From contig JANXZP010000058.1 of assembly GCA_025355485.1 (NCBI GenBank), positions 1-6,754 on the forward strand: a stretch of 6,754 nt of DNA, in the 5' to 3' direction. The DNA comes from Pseudomonadota bacterium. GTDB taxonomy: Bacteria > Pseudomonadota > Gammaproteobacteria > Xanthomonadales > Xanthomonadaceae. Each line of letters opens with the position of its first letter. The stretch's first letter is position 1. The position numbers were made by a program, and so were the translations under genes. Shown here piece after piece: positions 6,350 to 6,754 of this stretch. A model generated the notes under the pieces. That model was not told where the DNA came from. It did not search any database and saw only the letters and a list, made by a program, of their open reading frames with translations.

Positions 6350-6754
6350 TTACTGCGTGATCGACTGGCTCAATTCGGTCCAGGTCGGCGGCGTCGGCCA
6401 CGCAGGTTCGATGTGGCCGTCGATCGCACGACGCAGGTCGTGGCGGTCGAGTTGCGGCGCCAGCGCATGCAGCAGCGCCAGCGCGTAGTCGCGCAACACG
6501 CGCTCGCGCGGCAGCACCGCCCATGCGACGCACTCGGGTATTTCCACCGGCGCCGGCAACACACGCAGGTCGGCGTCTTCGCGCGCGCCCACCGCCATTT
6601 CGGCGAGCACGCCGACGCCGAGGCCCGTGCGCACGTAAGTCTTGATCACATCGGCATCGCGCGCGGTCATCGCGAGCTGCGGTTCGAGGCCGGCCGCCGT
6701 GAACGTGCGATGCAACGACGACTCGGGGCGATTCGACGATTCGTAGCTGACCAG
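6350..6754 (-). CDS. cysB: CysB-family LysR-type transcriptional regulator, C-terminal part (N-terminus beyond window)
   Basis: The last 135 codons of a minus-strand gene that runs off the right edge. The helix-turn-helix DNA-binding domain is not visible. What is seen is the second half of the effector-binding domain. [26 protein letters not shown] closely matches the E. coli CysB stretch beginning [20 protein letters not shown], and a C-terminal APQLDRHDL segment resembles its APHLTRDVV region. In known members CysB activates sulfate-assimilation genes, with N-acetylserine as inducer and sulfide or thiosulfate opposing it; the Cbl paralogue is an alternative identity. The window starts at [13 protein letters not shown], where E. 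coli has LVTYVFGFTGRS, so the effector loop differs. The gene converges on hisC and is not in the cysJIH operon, but control of that operon is a reasonable inference. Confidence 0.85.
   Translation of the reverse strand: [134 protein letters not shown]

Overview
This 6.75 kb, GC-rich, gene-dense window looks like core chromosome of a gammaproteobacterium, most likely of the Xanthomonadales/Lysobacterales (Xanthomonadaceae or Rhodanobacteraceae). The lineage call is an inference. It rests on the GC-rich codon use, a PAPS-type CysH, a CysB-family regulator, a bifunctional chorismate mutase-prephenate dehydratase with an ACT domain, and a HisC directly behind it, as in the proteobacterial aromatic supraoperon.

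Layout, left to right. (1) cysJ, cut at its 5' end by the window edge (2-1444), cysI (1446-3173) and cysH (3170-3934) form a tight plus-strand assimilatory sulfate-reduction operon. cysJ and cysI are 1 nt apart, and cysI and cysH overlap as ATGA. (2) An 88-nt spacer (3935-4022) holds only short repeats and a good ribosome-binding site. (3) pheA (4023-5180) and hisC (5177-6328) follow on the same strand, coupled by a GTGA overlap. (4) A 21-nt gap with a weak hairpin separates hisC from the 3' part of a convergent cysB-type LysR regulator (6350-6754, minus strand), whose N-terminus lies beyond the right edge.

How the genes work together. CysH reduces PAPS to sulfite, and the CysJ-CysI sulfite reductase takes six electrons from NADPH to reduce sulfite to sulfide for cysteine synthesis. 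In known relatives the CysB family controls this regulon in response to sulfur status. PheA converts chorismate through prephenate to phenylpyruvate. HisC is a PLP aminotransferase expected to serve histidinol-phosphate and, in this context, probably phenylpyruvate or other aromatic keto acids, which would complete phenylalanine synthesis. So two biosynthetic modules sit in tandem, with a sulfur regulator on the far side of the aromatic pair.

I see no mobile element, CRISPR array, RNA gene, toxin-antitoxin or phage signature, and no convincing new system. What merits a second look is modest: the cys/aromatic gene order, an altered prephenate dehydratase active-site motif, a lysine/alanine-rich N-terminal tail on PheA, and an unusual effector-pocket segment in the CysB homologue.
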